64,000 nt of DNA, from NCBI GenBank assembly GCA_000753455.2, contig LM994670.1:2326855-2390854 (forward strand), written 5' to 3'. The notes under the pieces are model-generated. The model was not told where the DNA came from, did no database searches, and saw only the letters and a list, made by a program, of their open reading frames with translations. Below are positions 9,656 through 20,000 of this stretch, piece after piece. Origin of the DNA: Clostridium jeddahitimonense (GTDB lineage: Bacteria; Bacillota; Clostridia; Clostridiales; Clostridiaceae). The first letter of the stretch is position 1, and each line of letters opens with the position of its first letter. A program made the position numbers and the translations under genes.

Positions 9656-10645
9656 ATGAAAATTCTAAATAGACTCCTAATAATATTATTGATTTTTTCA
9701 CTAGTTTCTTGTGGTGACAAAGCAACAAGCACAAGGCCTGCTGAAACTTCTGATACGTTATTAGGTCAAACTAGTGATTGGAGTAACTTCCAATACAAAA
9801 TAGATACTGATGGCCACGTTGAAAAAATAATGAAAGATTTATGTTCCGATACTTATTTAGGAAGGGTTGTAGGAACAAAAGAAAATGAAAAAACTCAAGA
9901 ATATATAAAAGATTACTTTAAGAATTTAAATATATCGCCTTTTGACGATAATTATTATATTTCAAATAAGGACGGAATAATTTCTTTAAATGAAAGTACT
10001 AACAATGTTGCTGCAGTTATTAAAGGTACTGATAGCTCCAAGGCAGTATATATCACTGCTCATCTTGACCATGTTAATGATGTTGATAATAACCCTTTAA
10101 GTGGTGCTATAGATAATGCATCAGGAATAGCAGTCCTTCTCGAAACTGCTCATAAAGTAAAAGAACTTACAGATAAAAGCCCCTTAGACATGGATGTAGT
10201 CTTCGTAGCATTTAATGCAGAAGAATTAGGACTTTTAGGTAGTCAAAATTTCTTTAATAAGTACTATAACAATTACTCTGAAAGTTATAATATAAATATT
10301 GACTGTGTAGCTCAAAAAAATTGTAATACCTTATCTATGGGCAACGATGATCCTAATTCAGAAAATCTATATAATGCTATGAAAGAAACATTCGATAAAG
10401 AAAATGTTATCTATGACAATTCTTTATACGCCACAAAAAATGGTGTACGTTATGGAACCAGTGATCACATAGTTATACGTAAATACGGAGCACCATCCCT
10501 AGTTCTAGGCGATTCTACAATAATGGATGTTGTTCATACTAATAAAGATAACTTAGATAATATAGACTATAGTGATTTAGAAAAACTAAGTGATACCTTA
10601 ACTAAGTTTTTAATAACTAATAACGGAAATACCTTTAATAAATAA
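9656..10645 (+). CDS. M28-family zinc aminopeptidase-like lipoprotein
   Basis: 329 residues with a lipoprotein signal (MKILNRLLIILLIFSLVSCG, Cys at residue 20). The M28 dinuclear zinc site is visible. AHLDHVND gives the first His and Asp, AIDNASGIAVLLE gives the bridging Asp, FNAEELGLLGS gives the catalytic Glu pair, INIDC gives the next Asp and TSDH near the C-terminus gives the last His. It should be an exported, membrane-tethered peptidase. A GAGAGGTG site precedes the ATG. It is transcribed away from the cob genes and convergent with the MFS gene. Confidence 0.88.
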   Translation: MKILNRLLIILLIFSLVSCGDKATSTRPAETSDTLLGQTSDWSNFQYKIDTDGHVEKIMKDLCSDTYLGRVVGTKENEKTQEYIKDYFKNLNISPFDDNYYISNKDGIISLNESTNNVAAVIKGTDSSKAVYITAHLDHVNDVDNNPLSGAIDNASGIAVLLETAHKVKELTDKSPLDMDVVFVAFNAEELGLLGSQNFFNKYYNNYSESYNINIDCVAQKNCNTLSMGNDDPNSENLYNAMKETFDKENVIYDNSLYATKNGVRYGTSDHIVIRKYGAPSLVLGDSTIMDVVHTNKDNLDNIDYSDLEKLSDTLTKFLITNNGNTFNK

Positions 10646-10732
10646 GTTGTTCGCGAAGCTCACAAGAGAAATGTTAGCTACATATTTCTCTTACCAAAGG
10701 CAACATCTCTCTTTGTGAGTGTAGCGAACAGC
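10646..10732. repeat. Nested inverted repeat filling a convergent intergenic gap
   Basis: Two arms of about 33 bases (10646-10678 and 10699-10732) are imperfect inverted copies. They share TGTTCGC, CTCACAA and ATGTT in the same order. A smaller hairpin, GAGAAAT against ATTTCTC, lies inside. The left arm contains GCGAAGC, a heptamer known to form an unusually stable mini-hairpin in single-stranded DNA. The element runs exactly from one stop codon to the other. It may be a bidirectional terminator, though without a T-run, or a mobile or extragenic repeat. Confidence 0.7.
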
Positions 10733-10733
10733 A

Positions 10734-11894
10734 TCATTCAACTTCTATCTTTATCTTCATAAGAATAGCAAATCCTATAAGCAACATTATAGATGATGCT
10801 ATAAAAGGAAGTTTTGCTCCAAAGTCAAAAATTGCTCCTGCAAATAATGATCCAATTACCATTCCAACAGCTTTAGCAGAATTTTGTAATCCCATTAAAG
10901 TTCCATAATTCTCTTTTGCTAATGTTGAAACTATGTTTTGCTGTATTGGTACATAAATACTTGCAACTGCTACAAATAATATAACTGAACCAAAAAACAC
11001 CACCAAGTTTTTTGATAACCCTACTAGCATCATACTTAACGATAAAATTAATGTTATATATTTAAAGCTAACTTCTTTAGTAAACCTCTTTCCTATAATA
11101 GGCGTTAATAAGATATTTGCTAAAAATCCTATAACTCCAGCTATTGATAGGAATACGCCATTAAATGTCGGTGGTAAATTTAATATTGATTCTATGTAGT
11201 AATTTATAGAGGAATTATAACTTGTAGATGAAAAAAAGAATATCATAATCAAAATCATAACAACTATTAAGTTTTTATTTAATAGATCTCCATATTTACT
11301 AAATGAAAATATATTTAACTTAATATGTACTTTTTCTTTCTTATTCTCTACTGTTTCTCCTAATACAAAATATAGAGCTAAGCTTAATATTGTTGCCAAA
11401 ATAAATTGCCATAAGAAAGTTACTTTATAATTTGTGTTACCTAATACTCCACCTAAAAGTGCTCCTAATGCTCCTCCTATAGTAGTTGCACCTGCATAAT
11501 ACGACATAATCTTTAATCTGTTTTCCTTAGTAGTTATATCTGTCAAATAAGCCAGTGATACTGTTAAGTAGCTTGTAACAAATGCTCCCCCAAGTATTCT
11601 AAATATCACTATAAGAAACGGATTAGTTACAAATCCAAATCCTAATTGACTTGCTCCATATCCAAACAACCCTAAAACAAGAAACTTTATCCTTCCTTTA
11701 GTATCTGAAAGACCTCCCCAAATTGGAGAAAAGAAAAAGTTTCCCAAAGACATAGATGCAAAAAATATACCAAACATAATGCTCGGAAGTCCTAATGTTC
11801 TTATAAGTACTGGAGTTACAGGATGTGCCATGTTTAAAACTAGTTGAATTAATAACGCTAATATCAATAAACTAGTAACTGATTTTTTCTTCAT
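10734..11894 (-). CDS. Major facilitator superfamily multidrug-type exporter
   Basis: 386 residues with twelve hydrophobic segments. The loop between segments 2 and 3 reads GGLSDTKGRIK around residue 61, the MFS motif A (GxLaDrxGrkr) of drug:H+ antiporters. SYYAGATTIGGALGALLGG around residue 130 resembles the motif C region of exporters. Substrate cannot be read from sequence. AAGGAGAT precedes the ATG. No regulator gene is adjacent. Confidence 0.85.
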   Translation of the reverse strand: MKKKSVTSLLILALLIQLVLNMAHPVTPVLIRTLGLPSIMFGIFFASMSLGNFFFSPIWGGLSDTKGRIKFLVLGLFGYGASQLGFGFVTNPFLIVIFRILGGAFVTSYLTVSLAYLTDITTKENRLKIMSYYAGATTIGGALGALLGGVLGNTNYKVTFLWQFILATILSLALYFVLGETVENKKEKVHIKLNIFSFSKYGDLLNKNLIVVMILIMIFFFSSTSYNSSINYYIESILNLPPTFNGVFLSIAGVIGFLANILLTPIIGKRFTKEVSFKYITLILSLSMMLVGLSKNLVVFFGSVILFVAVASIYVPIQQNIVSTLAKENYGTLMGLQNSAKAVGMVIGSLFAGAIFDFGAKLPFIASSIMLLIGFAILMKIKIEVE

Positions 11895-12115
11895 TTTTAT
11901 CTCCTTGTAAAATTTCTATATTTATTAATATAAATGTAGACAAATATTTTTGCAATGTTTAAATTTCCTTTTAGTTATAATCTTAAAAACTACAAATTAT
12001 AACCGTTTACATCTTTAAATCTTATCTTTCATCTATATTCTTTTAAAATTGGTAGCATTTTTTTCATTATTTAATACTATATATAAATATAGATTAAATA
12101 AAGGAGTGATTAATT

Positions 12116-12292
12116 ATGAATTGCTACGATTTAACACTAGAATATATTAGAGTTTTAGATGATTTACAAAGAACTATTGATAAAAAAAGTAAAGCTCCTG
12201 CTATAGATCAAGATTGGTTAGAAACTGATATAAATAAACTTGAGATAAAACTTTTCGAAATTATTGATATATTAAAAAAGAAAAAAATATAA
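12116..12292 (+). CDS. Small acidic/helical hypothetical protein, 58 residues
   Basis: A short gene with an excellent ribosome-binding site (AAGGAGTGAT, 9 bases before the ATG) and a terminator-like hairpin 46 bases after the stop. The product begins MNCYDLTLEYIRVLDDLQRT and ends in a lysine run. It is predicted mostly helical with heptad-like hydrophobic spacing, has no signal peptide, and has one Cys and one Trp. The function is not recognised. It lies alone between two minus-strand genes. Confidence 0.6.
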   Translation: MNCYDLTLEYIRVLDDLQRTIDKKSKAPAIDQDWLETDINKLEIKLFEIIDILKKKKI

Positions 12293-12338
12293 CTTTTTTC
12301 TAAGCACAACATAATAAAATTCTATCAATATTGATAAA

Positions 12339-12380
12339 ATATAAAACATGAGCAAAAGTTACTTGTCCATGTTTTATATT
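12339..12380. terminator. Probable bidirectional terminator
   Basis: AATATAAAACATG (12338-12350) pairs with CATGTTTTATATT (12368-12380) around a 17-base loop. It lies between the 58-residue plus-strand gene and the end of the DUF92 gene. The stem is AT-rich and the loop long, so strength is uncertain. Confidence 0.5.
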
Positions 12381-12397
12381 TCTAGAAATACTATTAT

Positions 12398-13192
12398 CTA
12401 TAAAATCAATACAAATATAGCTGTAACTATTAAATTGCTTAAAATATTAACCATATCATTATTAATAAATCTATACCCTGATATCAAACGATTCTTTCTA
12501 TCACCATTAACTTTCTTCTCTGTAACATCCCCTGATGATTCGTCAATATAATGCCCTTGAATCGTTACCCCTAATACAGAATCAACTATTGATCCCAAAA
12601 AACCCAATAATATTATCAATAATAATATTTTTATGATATTTTTATCATATCCCAAAGTAATAATATAGCTAATAGTATATGATAATCCTATTACTGTAGA
12701 TCCTAAAAGTGCAGATAATGTCCCTAATAAACTTACTCCTCCAGAAACACCTTTCTCTATTCTTTTTCCTGTTATTATAGATATTGTCTTTCCTTTTGAT
12801 AATACCCCCAATTCACTAGCCCATGTATCTGAATTAGATGCTGCAAAAGATACTGCAGAAGCTATAAGAAACTTTGGATCTTTAGTTATTTGAAATAATA
12901 ACACACATATCAAAGCTATTCCGCCATTTGCAATAACTTGTATAAAATCTCTTTCATCACCTTTTTCGTGTATCTTGTCTAAATTTCTTTTCTTGATTTT
13001 ACCTATTTTTGAAATAATAGATGAAGAAATAAAAAATACTAACATAAGCATAAATGGAATGATTCCACCAAGAACAAATATTAAACTTCCTAATAGTATA
13101 GCTGTTATCATTCCACTCCTATTTAACGATTTCTTATTATATGCAATAATTGCAATTATTACAGATATTATTATTCCAATAATTATTTTCAT
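12398..13192 (-). CDS. DUF92 membrane protein, VTE6-like candidate prenyl-phosphate kinase
   Basis: 264 residues, about seven membrane segments. Family blocks include RSGMITAILLGSLIFVLGGI near residue 25, ASNSDTWASELGVLSKGKT around residue 120, KGVSGGVSLLGTLSALLGS around residue 147, and GFLGSIVDSVLGVTIQ near residue 200. DUF92 includes plant VTE6, which phosphorylates phytyl phosphate to the diphosphate. It follows, by 6 bases, a VTE5-like kinase, which supports a two-step salvage of a prenyl alcohol. The substrate here is unknown and the activity is inferred from homology and pairing. Confidence 0.75.
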   Translation of the reverse strand: MKIIIGIIISVIIAIIAYNKKSLNRSGMITAILLGSLIFVLGGIIPFMLMLVFFISSSIISKIGKIKKRNLDKIHEKGDERDFIQVIANGGIALICVLLFQITKDPKFLIASAVSFAASNSDTWASELGVLSKGKTISIITGKRIEKGVSGGVSLLGTLSALLGSTVIGLSYTISYIITLGYDKNIIKILLLIILLGFLGSIVDSVLGVTIQGHYIDESSGDVTEKKVNGDRKNRLISGYRFINNDMVNILSNLIVTAIFVLIL

Positions 13193-13198
13193 CTTATA

Positions 13199-13879
13199 TC
13201 ACCTCATAAAAATAGAGACTAAGTAATAAATTAATGAAACACCTATTGGTACAGTTAAATTATCTAATCCATGTGGTGTAAATAACTCAAGCAATGTAGC
13301 TACAATTGATAAACCTAATGAATATAAAATAACCCCTACTATCGCTATATCAGTGCAAATACCTAATACTAAAGTTATTACAGTGAAAGTAACTACTAGC
13401 ATAGTAAACGTTCCTTCTTTAGATTTCAAATTCTCACCTATAAGAGTATATTTAGTGCCTTTAAAAGTTCCTACTACAGCTGCAAGACCATCCCCATACC
13501 CCATAGTAAGTATACCTAAAGCACCAATATATCCATTGTTTCCTTCTCCAACAGTAAATAAAGCTAATATTAATAGTGAAATAGCGTAATATACAGTTCC
13601 TAAATCTTTTTTTCCTCCATCCCTTTCCATTGCTTCAATTACTTGATATTTATAAGAGATATAATTAATAACTACAAATAAAGCTGGTACTATAGCCGCA
13701 TAATATCTATTATCAAAAAATATCATAGCTATTATCCACCAATTGCATACCCCTATATGTATAAACTTTCTACTTACCTCACCAGATATTATTTTCTTCT
13801 TAGTTAATATTGTCGATATCCCTATAATACAAAATACAAATAAAAGAGATATTATAATTCCTAATAAATTGTTGTCCAT
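13199..13879 (-). CDS. VTE5/dolichol-kinase-like membrane protein (CTP-dependent prenol kinase candidate)
   Basis: 226 residues with six to seven membrane segments. EVSRKFIHIGVCNWWII at residues 34-50 matches the RKxxH opening of this family, MGYGDGLAAVVGTFKGTKY around 127-145 is the expected CTP-site-like GDG.A...G block, and KSKEGTFTMLVVTF follows. Databases often label such proteins phosphatidate cytidylyltransferase, but length and motifs fit the VTE5/SEC59 kinase branch better. It is the first gene of the two-gene unit with the DUF92 protein. Confidence 0.72.
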   Translation of the reverse strand: MDNNLLGIIISLLFVFCIIGISTILTKKKIISGEVSRKFIHIGVCNWWIIAMIFFDNRYYAAIVPALFVVINYISYKYQVIEAMERDGGKKDLGTVYYAISLLILALFTVGEGNNGYIGALGILTMGYGDGLAAVVGTFKGTKYTLIGENLKSKEGTFTMLVVTFTVITLVLGICTDIAIVGVILYSLGLSIVATLLELFTPHGLDNLTVPIGVSLIYYLVSIFMR

Positions 13880-13986
13880 TTTTCTCTCCTTAACCTACTT
13901 TTCCATTTTTCATTATACATTATAAATATATCTAATTATATAAAAATATTATTAATCTTTATTATATAATTCTTAATAATGTAATA

Positions 13987-14012
13987 GGACTGTAACATTT
14001 ATGCTACAGTCC
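13987..14012 (-). terminator. Terminator after the large wall-anchored protein gene
   Basis: GGACTGTA (13987-13994) pairs with TACAGTCC (14005-14012) around a ten-base loop, 8 bases past the stop of the minus-strand gene. The downstream tract is T-rich but broken (TATTACATTATT), so termination may be leaky. Confidence 0.6.
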
Positions 14013-14019
14013 TTTATAA

Positions 14020-17000
14020 TTATTTAACTTCTTTTATTTTATCCTTCTTTTTATATACTACTATCGCTCCAGTAGTTATCATTAGTAATCCAAATATCAA
14101 GAAGTACGTAGAATCAACTCCACCTGTTTGTGGAAGATCTCCTTTACCTTCTTCATTTTCTTGGTTGTTGTTCACATTATTATTTCCATTCCCTGAATTA
14201 TTTCCATCACTTGGTTTTTCAGGGTCGACAGGAATTTCTGGTTTTTCATCTTCTTTTTCTAATTCAGCAATCTTAGCTTCTGCTTCTATTAATTTGTCTA
14301 ATACTTCTTTTGGTACAAGTTCCTTTTGAGCTTCTGTTAACTCATCATATGCTTTTCTTGCTGCTTTTATCATATCAAGATTTTCCAAAGTAATTTGTGA
14401 TAATTTTGGAATACCATTAATTACTTCTATAACTGCATCTGCTCTTTCTTGATTTTCGATTTCTTCAGCAGTTCCTACTAAAATTCTATCTTCAAGTTTA
14501 TAATCAACTTTTTTAAGTTCTTTAATATAATCAGCTAATGCTTCATCCAATGCTGAAAATTCGTTTTCTGTCTTAATTGAACTGAAATGAGGATATCCAT
14601 CTCCACCTGCTGAAATAAAATCATTAGTAGCAACTAGATACTCTTTTTCAAGTTTTATTTTTTCACCGTTAAGTGTAATATTAACAACTCTACTTCCTAC
14701 TGGTTGTGTAGGGTCGTAAACATATTTTATTCCTCCAACATGAGGGAACTGTCCAGCAACATTTGGAGCATCTTTAACACCATGCTCAATAACATCTTTA
14801 ATTTGTTTTCCTGTTAGATACTTAGTTACTATAAAGTTACCAAAAGGAAGAACACCTATTACTTCACCTTTTGTTATTTCCCCAACATCTATACTTGCTC
14901 TAATTCCACCACCATTTGTTATTGCAACTTCTGCTCCTGTAGTATTTAACATTGCATCTGTTAATAAATTACCTAAATTAGTCTCACCAGCTCTTACATG
15001 TTCTCTTGTTCCATCAAGTTCTGTAATATTTGTTCCTATAACTTCTGATAAAATAACTTTTTGCTCTTCATCAATCTCTTTTATCTTAGCTGTCACAGCT
15101 GGATCTGCTGTAACCTCTAACACTTCTTTCTTATTTATAAGTTTAGCTTTCTTTTCAACTAACTTTTTAGTATCTGCATTTACAGTTAAAGTTAACTTTC
15201 CTAAATTTGCTTCGTACTCTCCAGTACTTACTATTAAAGTATCATTTGCCGCCTCAAATCCATTTTCAAATTTGCTATGGCTATGTCCATCTATTATTAC
15301 ATCAATTCCCTCAACTGCTTTAGCAATATCCTCTGAAGTTATTTCTGTAGATTCGTCAGTACCAATATGAGCTACTGCTATAACGATTTCTGCTCCTGCA
15401 TCCTTTAAAGCCTTAACTTGAGTTTTAGCAATTTTAATTGGATCTGCAAATTCTAAACCTTTAACATTATTAGGATTAGTCTTATAAGTTGTTTCTGGAC
15501 TTGTTAAACCAAAGAATCCAACTTTAACGCCATCTATTTCTTTAATATTATTTGCTTCTAATATAGATTTGCCAGCCTTTAATACATTAGCAGAGATAAT
15601 ATCAAATCCATTATCAGCTTTAGCTTTATCTGTAAGTTCTAATAATCTTTCATATCCGTAATTAAAATCATGATTACCTGGAGCCATTAAATCATATCCA
15701 GCCATCTTCATTAAGTCAACTATATCTGCTCCTTTATTCATAGTTGCAAAAGGAAGACCATGTAATGTATCTCCTGCATCTATCAACAAAGAATTCTCTA
15801 CAGATTTTTTAATAGCTGATATTGTGTCTATCCCTATAACACTATTATCTGCCTTTACTCTACCATGAGAGTCATTTGTATGGAAAATAGTTATATCTGT
15901 ATTTTCTTTTTCATCTTCTGATATAACCACTTCAGCAGAATCTCTTACTCTTATTCTTGCACCTTCAGTATCAGTTGAGGTAAGACCTATAGCTGTTACT
16001 ATATCACCAACTTTAATATTTGGATTAAACTTACCAGTTTCTAATGATCCATCAGATGCTCCTATATATCCATTTAGAAATACTCTAACATCTCCACTAC
16101 CATCATTTAGAATCATATAGCCACTATTATTTTTTCCAATAGATTTAACCTCACCGGTTACGGATACTAATGAGCCTTTATTTTCTTCTGAATTAGCCTC
16201 ATTTGTGCTCATCACTTTTGGAATAATTTCAGTTATACTATCATCTACTACTTTTATATTAGTTAAGTTTAATTGTTTTTCGCCTTCATATGCACTTACT
16301 ATACCAGTTATTCTAACCTTTTGTCCCACTTTTAAATCTATATTAGCTACAGGGAAAATATTTATTCCTGCTGTTTCATCTTGAACGTAGATTGTATCAA
16401 AGAAAGCATTTCCTTCTTGAGTTCCTGCTGTAACATAAGCTTCAATAGTAAATACTTCTCCCATTTCAGCTGTACGAACATCTTTTATAGGCGTTACTTT
16501 TACGTCCTTCTTAATATCTTCTAATATATTTTTAACAATATTGTAATTTGAATACTGCAAATCACCATAGTTATCTAATGATGCTTGCACTTCAAAATCG
16601 GACATAAATACAGTTCCACCAACAAATATATTTCCACCACCAGAAAGTTTCTCAGTAGCTAATGCAACTACTTCACCTTTTGGTATAGATACACCTGTTG
16701 TATTTTTATTAGAGTCAAATGAATAAGTAGTATCAAAGCCTTTTACTAACCAAGTTGCTTTTCCTTCTTTAACTGCCTTTTCATCTAATTGAACTGAACA
16801 TCCACTATAGAAACTATATTCTTGCTCAGATACTACGCCATTTAAGAATTCTGAATCCATATTAATATTTTTAAATTTTAACCTAAAGTCTTGACCCGCA
16901 TTATTATCTTTGTCAACAACTTCATCATTATTTATTCTTGTAGTTACACCTATTGCCTCTAACAACTTATTTAATTGAGTTGAAGATGCATATTCACCAG

Positions 17001-20000
17001 TTCCATCTTGATAGTCAGCTAATCCACAAACTATTATATCTCCACCATTTTCAGCATATCTCTTAACTGTTTGAATGAATTCATCACTAAATATTTGTGG
17101 TGAATAATTTACTCCATTTACACTTCCTGTCTTCTTAGCTGGTGCTGAAATTATTAAAAGTTGTGCATCCTTTAATAATTCATCTGTAATTTTATTTTTC
17201 TCAATATTTACAGCAACATTTTCAGAATTAGCTATAGCTGTAAAGTTACCCATGTTATTTGCATAGTATCCTGCTACATAATCATTAAAATGCGTTGCAT
17301 CTATAACTACCTTACTTATTACAGATGGATCTACCACTGTTAACTTCAATACATCAGTGTATAGTTTTTCAACACCACTTAAAGTTGCTTTTACTTTTAC
17401 ATTTATATTAAAATTACCAGCTGCTTCTGGCGTATATTTAAATGAATAGGTTGATGTGCTTAATGAATTAACAACTATTTTATCAGTTGAATTATTAATA
17501 ACTTTTCCATCAATTGAATATTCTATGCTTTCAATAACTAGATCATTCTTTTCATTATTATATAATGATGTTTCAATTTCTAATTCTTCACCCTTTATTG
17601 GCATAGTTGTACTAGCCTCTGTTTTGGAAATACCAGACTTCTCTACTGATCCTATCCAAACTGGAGCAGTTACTGCTATATCCTTGTCCTCTTGATCTAC
17701 CCTTATATAATAATATGAATAATCAGCTGGTAATGTAAACTCAACAACTTCTTCATTTGAGTTAATTACCTTACTATCTAATACATATCCCCCATTTACT
17801 ACAACTGAAACTTTGCCTACATTTTCATTATCTTCATCTTTAATATTAACTTTTATATTTACCGACTCTGGTTTATCACTTAATATTGATCCCATAACTT
17901 CATTATTTAATGTATATATTATGCTTAAATTCTCATCTTCAGTTGAATAAGTTCTCATATTTCTTAGAGCATCATAAAGATTTTCTTCATTCAATGAATC
18001 TGTTAAAATTACTGTTCTTGCTGTATTTGCATTTCCCCACTTACCTTTATGATTATCTTGGTTATTAGCTGGAGCTACATGCCATCCTTTATCAAGCGCT
18101 CTAGTATAATATTCGTAAGATGGGAAATATCCACTTCCACGAACTGCTCCTTCTCCATTACCAACCTCAATTAGCGTAATTAGGCTATCTATCTGCTCAT
18201 CATATAATGAGAAATCATTAAAATCACCAAATGTCTTTCCTGGATGATTCCACTGAGATACTGACTCAGGATATTGCTTTAATATCCCATAATAGTTCTC
18301 TAGTGCATTAGCATCTTTATTTGTTAACCCTGTCTTATTACGACTCTCAAATCCTGGTGTATTAAATGTATTTATATGCCCTGTTCCATTTGACCATGTC
18401 ATTTCATATCCATAAACGCCTAGGAAGCTTTCATCTGTATACTTCTTAGCCACGTTATGAGCATTAACCCATTCACTACTCTTTGATCCATCAGCCATAG
18501 ATGAACTAGTATCATTATCTAGTGAGTTTGAGTGGTCTGTAACTGCTAAGAAGTCAACTCCAGATTCTTCTTTTGCATATTTATATGCATCTTCTATAGA
18601 GCCACTTCCATCAGAAATATTAGTATGTGAATGCAGTTGTCCAAAGTATGGAGTCAATCCATCCACATTTACTTTTTCCTTAACTTCAAACTCTACTTCT
18701 AAAATAGTTGTATTTCCTAAAATATCAGCTAATTCTACATAAAGCTTATGCTTCCCTATTGCCAATTCCTCTTTAGGAGTATATATTAAATTTTTATCTG
18801 TAACATCAACTGTTGAAGTTACATCTATATCATCTATTTTTAAATTTAAGCTATCTTTATTTATTTCAGATTCATCTTTAAAGCTAATTTCTATTTTAGG
18901 AATCTTATTTGTCGTTGTTAAATTAGCTGGTGATACTACCGTAAACTCTGGTCCAACCTTATCTTCTTCTGGAAGAAGATTAGACTTAACAATGTCGTTG
19001 GCCTGATTAACTCTAATTTGATATGTGTTGAACTGTGAACATATTCCAATAACATCTACTTTATCTCCAGCCATTATATCAGTTAATATTGGACTTTTAT
19101 AGATATTAGCCACATTGTTCTCGCTATCAGTAATGCTAGTATTCCCTAAAGTATTTACTTCCCCAATAGTCACATTAGAAATTTTAACTCTTTGTGATTC
19201 GTAGTTTTCTCCACCGTTATTACTCATTATGTCTGTAATTGTAACTTCCTTTGGTTCAGGAAGTATATTATTTGAAGAATTTTTAATTAAACTTGTATAT
19301 TGTATTTGAATAAGGCCATTATAATCTGAAGTCGCTCCTTCTACTATAACCTCATCACCTATTTCTAAATTATCTGCCCCCCTAAGCGCAATACCTGCAG
19401 TTTCATCTTGAATTGCATAATTATATGAACTACCAGATAACTCCTTAAATGTTATTATCCCCTTAACTTTAACAGATTTCTCTATAACTCCTCTGGCATC
19501 ACTTATAGATATTATGTCATCATCTGGATTTGGTTCAGGGTCAGGATTTTCACCTTGACCATATGATGAATTTCTAGGCGTTGGTGCTCCAGCATAAAAA
19601 TCTACACTATTATTATTCGTATCCCATCCATTTGTTACACCATTTGAAGTTCCATCATTATCTTTTCTTTGAACACTCTCAGTATTTGACATAGCTATAG
19701 TTGGAGCTATTTCACTTTCATTTGCAGCTGGACCTACTCCAACAAGATCAACGACATCACCGTTATTATTCACTAATTTTACTTTACATTCTTTTGCTCC
19801 CATAGCTATATTGCCATTTGTATCAGGTTGCGGTAACTCTTGGCTTCCTCCGTCGCCAGCTGCTTGCTGTATAAGATAATATCCGCCTGCCTTTATAGTC
19901 CCACTTAAAGCTGTCTCATTATTAAACATACCAGTTTTTGCTGCATACTGAACCTTCCAACCTTCTAAATTAATATCACTTTCAGTTGGGTTATAAAGTT

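Noticed and set aside
12348..12551. Plus-strand 67-codon frame over the end of the DUF92 gene
   Set aside because: It begins inside a terminator-like hairpin and runs opposite the conserved DUF92 C-terminus, without a ribosome site.
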